This document shows, piece by piece, positions 6,300 through 8,622 of a stretch of 8,622 bases of DNA. The stretch is taken from NCBI GenBank assembly GCA_018064565.1, contig JAGHVA010000116.1, positions 1-8,622 of the forward strand. Reading direction: 5' to 3'. The notes under the pieces are model-generated. The model searched no databases. It was not told the DNA's origin and saw only the letters and a program-made list of their open reading frames with translations. Made by a program: the position numbers and the translations under genes. How positions within the stretch are numbered: the first letter of the stretch is position 1; each line of letters begins with the position of its first letter. Origin of the DNA: Candidatus Colimorpha onthohippi. GTDB taxonomy: Bacteria > Bacteroidota > Bacteroidia > Bacteroidales > P3.

Positions 6300-7128
6300 A
6301 TGGCTGTTTCATATCTTTCGGAGATTTTAGGCTGGCATAATACAGGTAGAGGTTGGATGTGTCGCGGTAGTGTCCGATATGCAGATAGATGACATTGTTG
6401 CCGATGGTGAGCCTGTAGTAGTAGAAATAGTCAGTCTTCCGTTTCAGACGTATGGTATCCTTGTTGGTGTTGTGGCTTGTGTCCGAGGGTTTCCAGCCTA
6501 CCAATTCGGCATTCTTCAAGAGGCTTTGATCGTAGAGAAGCTCGTTCTTTACGAAGAACTCCTTTTTCTCGAACAAGCAATCGGCATAGTGTCTGTTTAT
6601 TTTTTTATTGGTCATGTCGAACGTTACCTGATGATCACATAGTTTGCATTGGAAAGGCCTGCGGTTGTGCGAAGATGTGGCATGGTCGATGGCATGGTCG
6701 CGGTTTGGGGACTTTGCAGCATGTTCTGTTCCTGCGGGTGGATTACGGAAGTAGGCGGCTCTATTGGAGAATATCTCGCCTGTGATGCCGGGGTTGCCTT
6801 CGCAGCCGGGGGAGGCTATCTGGATGTTATTGACATCGAGTTCTTGTTTGGCTTCGTTGCTGATGGGGTCGTCCATGGCTTCTTGCCAGTCGCACTTGCA
6901 GTTCCAGAGGTTGCCTGGCTGGTTGTGCTGCCAGAAGATGTCGGTCTTGGGGAGGATGATGTTGTAAAAGGGGATGTGTTACTCTCTGGGTGTGGCGGAG
7001 CGAGATGGGAGCCACTGGAGGTTGGGGAAGAGGTCGCGGTGGTCCTTGTCGTTGAACTGTGCCCACTGCTTGGCGGTGCGTGCGCGTGCGGTGGCGGTGT
7101 TGGCTTCGGCAGCCTGCCATCGGATCAA
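6298..7128 (-). pseudogene. MuF/SPP1 gp7-type phage head morphogenesis protein, C-terminal remnant with internal stop
   Basis: Read on the minus strand, one frame runs from about 7128 to the TAA at 6298-6300, interrupted by a TAA at 6979-6981. Before the stop it reads WQAAEANTATARARTAKQW, then QFNDKDHRDLFPNLQWLPSR. After it, HIPFYNIILPKTDIFWQHN, PGNLWNCKCDW and SPGCEGNPGITGEIF. The order matches the C-terminal part of phage minor head proteins (an LQ(Y/W) strand, an expected R-x-x-H, ILP..D.FW, then PP.GWNCRC). The stop falls where an acidic residue before that histidine is expected, and a single GAA-to-TAA change would explain it. The last ~110 aa (NAELVGWKP, DYFYYYRLTIGNNVIYLHIG) resemble the barnase/EndoU/colicin/RelE-like nuclease modules often fused to MuF proteins; that is a weaker, inferred match. 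The N-terminal half is missing. An ATG at 6876 could restart a 192-aa product. Confidence 0.75.
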
Positions 7129-7277
7129 TCAGGGACAACTGGATAGGCTACATCAACACCATGCTACAGTACTACCTGCACATCCCAGACCCCGACAGCC
7201 TCCCCGACCAACTCTGGGCAGAGAAATTCGCCCAACTGGCAGACATCCGCAAAGAAGAATCGGGTGCAAGGGGTTAA
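7122..7277 (+). pseudogene. C-terminal fragment of a phage structural-region gene
   Basis: About 51 codons with protein-like content end at TAA 7275-7277: SIRDNWIGYINTMLQYYLHI, PDPDSLPDQLWAEKFAQLAD, IRKEESGARG. The pattern (W..Y...L.YYL.I.D...L.D..WA.K..QL..IR) is one I associate with a small conserved gene upstream of the tape-measure gene in Bacteroidota Mu-like prophages, but I cannot name it. Upstream of 7122 the frame runs into sequence that is clearly the antisense of the head morphogenesis gene, so the N-terminus has been replaced by the rearrangement. The stop codon lies in the loop of the terminator hairpin at 7261-7290. Confidence 0.6.
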
Positions 7278-7290
7278 ATCCTTGCACCCG
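7261..7290. terminator. Bidirectional hairpin terminator between convergent phage genes
   Basis: CGGGTGCAAGG (7261-7271) pairs perfectly with CCTTGCACCCG (7280-7290) around an 8-nt loop that contains the TAA of the upstream fragment. It sits between the plus-strand fragment ending at 7277 and the minus-strand 39-aa gene ending at 7325. For minus-strand transcripts a small CCGCT/AGCGG stem precedes it and a T-rich stretch (ATTCTTCTTTG) follows. Confidence 0.7.
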
Positions 7291-7324
7291 CTTTAGCGGA
7301 ATAAGAGAGATGGGGAATGGAATA

Positions 7325-7444
7325 TTACCACTTTTTTTTGCCACCACTCTTAACATACTTGATAAGGTTTACTCCCTTGCAACCATGTTTCAAGAGAATC
7401 CTGAAGATTAAGAAGGTAACAATTATTGCCGGTATTAGAGTCAT
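7325..7444 (-). CDS. Small (39-aa) single-span membrane protein, phage moron-like
   Basis: The ATG at 7444 (minus strand) is preceded by AAAGGAG (7453-7459) with an 8-nt spacer, an ideal Shine-Dalgarno, and by a consensus promoter at 7467-7498. The product begins MTLIPAIIVTFLIFRILLKH and ends GCKGVNLIKYVKSGGKKKW: one short hydrophobic segment (about residues 3-18) followed by a strongly basic tail, which predicts a single membrane span with the tail in the cytoplasm. It is convergent with the phage fragment upstream and divergent from the tape-measure gene, with its own promoter and terminator, the layout of a phage moron gene. Unlike its neighbours it is undamaged. Function unknown; a toxin-like or phage-exclusion membrane peptide is possible but unsupported. 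A longer frame in the same register upstream of the ATG is just the antisense of the tape-measure start. Confidence 0.65.
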   Translation of the reverse strand: MTLIPAIIVTFLIFRILLKHGCKGVNLIKYVKSGGKKKW

Positions 7445-7452
7445 CGTTAATT

Positions 7453-7498
7453 CTCCTTTCTGCCTGCAAAGATACAAAAACTTCCACAAACCACCAAA
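7453..7498 (-). promoter_or_regulatory. Consensus Bacteroidetes promoter and RBS for the 39-aa gene
   Basis: On the minus strand TTTG (7498-7495) is followed by exactly 20 nt and TATCTTTG (7474-7467), matching the consensus -33/-7 pair. Transcription should start near 7460, followed by the AAAGGAG ribosome binding site at 7459-7453. The -33 box overlaps the region just before the divergent tape-measure ATG at 7502. Confidence 0.75.
7457..7477 (-). repeat. Inverted repeat, right copy (partner at 6202-6222)
   Basis: Read on the minus strand, TTGTATCTTTGCAGGCAGAAA differs from the left copy only in the two variable bases of the -7 box. The two copies are 1,234 bp apart and point toward each other. 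Confidence 0.6.
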
Positions 7499-7501
7499 GC
7501 C

Positions 7502-8595
7502 ATGGCCGACAACATCATCAACTTCAACATCGACTTCAATTGCAACATCGATGCACTGAACGTAATTACAAACAAGTTTGAAGCATTGTTTGAGAAGTGC
7601 AACATCGGTGCCCACATCGTCAAAGACTCCACCGTCAATATGGGAAATTCCGTAGGAAAAGTCGCCGACAATATGGACGATTTTGTAGATAAGGTGGATT
7701 TTACAGTCGCTGATGTGTCCGACAAGTTCAAGGATTTAGACGACATCGTTGACCAGTTTGCAGACGACACTGAAAAAGTCGCTGAAAAATCGAATGGCTT
7801 TAAGGGTGCGTTCGATAAAATCAGCAATTTTGCCTCAGGCATCAACAGCATGATTCAGCTCGCCAGCAAGGCCATCTCCACCATGCAAGAGTTCACCGCC
7901 GCCAACGAAGCTCAGCAAGAAGCCGAGGCAAAACTCGCACAAGTGATGCGCAACACCATGGCAGCATCCGATGCCGAAATCCAGAGCATCAAAGACCTCG
8001 CCTCCGCTCAGCAGAAACTCGGAGTAATCGGCGACGAGGTGCAACTGGCAGGCGCGCAAGAACTCGGCACCTACCTCGAAAAAGCCGACAGCCTCAAAAC
8101 GCTCATGCCCGTCATTCATCGACATCGTCAACGGCATCTCCGCCGCCATCGTCTCCATACCTATAGTGGGGTGGATAGCAAGTGCCATCACACTCATCAT
8201 AGGGCTCTTCGCCACCCTCTGGAACAAGTGCGATGGCTTCTGCGCCCTCGTCATAGGTGTGTGGGGTAACCGCCACCTACCACCGAGGCCCCCAGAAAGG
8301 CCGCAACAACTACAGCTCAAACCAAGAAAAGAAAGACACCCACCAAGGCATTGAACCCATAACCACAACACCCGACATCGAATCCGCCACCACACCAACC
8401 GCCACCGCCACCAGCAAAGCCGAAACCGTAGCCACTGGCGGCACCCGCAACACCCAGATCACCATCAACCTCGGCAAGATGGTAGAGAATATCGTCTTCA
8501 ACGGCAGCCTCCAAGACAACGCCCAAAGCCTACAGCAGCAAGTAGAAGAAATCCTCCTTCGCACCCTCTACGCCGCCCAACCCGCCTCCACCTAA
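7502..8595 (+). pseudogene. Phage tail tape-measure protein, decayed into three frames
   Basis: The N-terminal part starts at ATG 7502 and reads well to about 8114 (about 204 aa). It has long helical, heptad-like segments and the tape-measure block QSIKDLASAQQKLGVIGDEV, QLAGAQELGTYLEKADSLKT, LMPV. The frame then turns into low-complexity His/Arg sequence and stops at 8267-8269. From about 8114 to 8262 another frame carries the membrane-like region typical of later tape-measure sequence (FIDIVNGISAAIVSIPIVGW, IASAITLIIGLFATLWNK, GVWG). From about 8263 to TAA 8593-8595 the third frame gives the C-terminus (YHRGPQKGRNNYSS, RNTQITINLGKMVENIVFNG, QQQVEEILLRTLYAAQ). The whole locus equals about 364 codons, short for this family, so a large deletion near 8114 and a smaller deletion or frameshift near 8262 are inferred. 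In intact phage the protein sets tail length. Confidence 0.85.
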
Positions 8596-8622
8596 CCCCC
8601 ACTCAACCCCACCCCCCAAAAG

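Larger units (their letters stand above)
6298..8595. mobile_element. Degraded, rearranged Mu-like prophage remnant
   Basis: Three phage structural gene remnants lie together: a MuF/SPP1 gp7-type head morphogenesis protein fragment (minus strand), a C-terminal fragment of an unrecognised gene typical of the stretch before the tape-measure gene (plus strand), and a broken tape-measure gene (plus strand). No integrase, transposase, repressor, portal, terminase, capsid or lysis gene is present, and the surviving genes carry truncations, an in-frame stop and frame changes, so it cannot make particles. Phage structural genes normally share one orientation, so the opposed fragments show an inversion or a fusion of two remnants. 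The element's outer limits are not visible; the right side may continue beyond the window. Confidence 0.8.

Noticed and set aside
6266..6340. 24-codon plus-strand ORF inside the small-RNA hairpin
   Set aside because: No RBS; its start lies in the hairpin loop and it runs past the U-rich tail into the phage pseudogene.
6827..7138. 103-aa minus-strand frame rich in Arg, His and Gln
   Set aside because: Low-complexity shadow in the wrong frame of the same head protein remnant.
6649..7146. 165-aa plus-strand frame rich in Gly and Val
   Set aside because: It is the antisense of the head morphogenesis remnant; the minus strand carries the recognisable ILP..D.FW and WNCKC motifs.
7835..8398. 187-aa minus-strand frame
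   Set aside because: Antisense of the tape-measure remnant.
1..8622. CRISPR array, tRNA or rRNA genes, insertion sequence with transposase
   Set aside because: No regularly spaced direct repeats, no tRNA- or rRNA-like conserved segments, and no transposase coding sequence were seen on either strand.

Overview
The window looks like a chromosomal segment from a member of the Bacteroidota, most likely order Bacteroidales. Three things point there: a protein with a type IX secretion (T9SS) C-terminal sorting domain, several promoters of the TAnnTTTG type (two with a TTTG box exactly 20 nt upstream), and main genes that start in A-rich leaders with no clear Shine-Dalgarno site. I cannot name a family or genus from the sequence.

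Layout. Positions 1-1517 hold the 3' end of murD (peptidoglycan precursor ligase), followed 7 nt later by an M20-family amidohydrolase/peptidase, probably co-transcribed. Positions 1592-3199 encode an exported C69-family dipeptidase with its own promoter-like element and a 17-bp hairpin terminator. Positions 3393-3861 form a long untranslated leader: a promoter-like box, a clear cobalamin (B12) riboswitch at about 3405-3584, a possible 43-aa leader ORF, and several hairpins, some mutually exclusive. The leader precedes a 647-aa T9SS-secreted protein (3862-5805) made of a duplicated ~135-aa unit, a beta-rich middle domain and a T9SS sorting domain. The most interesting functional hypothesis here is that this is a B12-repressed surface or secreted corrinoid-capture protein that stands without a btuB gene in view.

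Positions 5806-6180 contain no gene I can support, but are rich in hairpins and include a strong terminator. At 6181-6300 a consensus promoter is followed by a 16-bp hairpin whose wobble pairs work only in plus-strand RNA and which ends in a U-rich tail. This is a good candidate for an ~80-nt small RNA.

Positions 6298-8595 are a decayed, rearranged Mu-like prophage remnant. It contains a minus-strand C-terminal fragment of a MuF/SPP1-gp7-type head morphogenesis protein with an internal TAA, and this fragment abuts head-on a plus-strand C-terminal fragment of a second phage gene. There follow a convergent, apparently intact 39-aa membrane-protein gene with its own consensus promoter and ribosome binding site, and a tape-measure gene reduced to three pieces in three frames. 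A 21-nt near-identical inverted repeat built around the two promoters (6202-6222 and 7457-7477) flanks most of the rearranged part.
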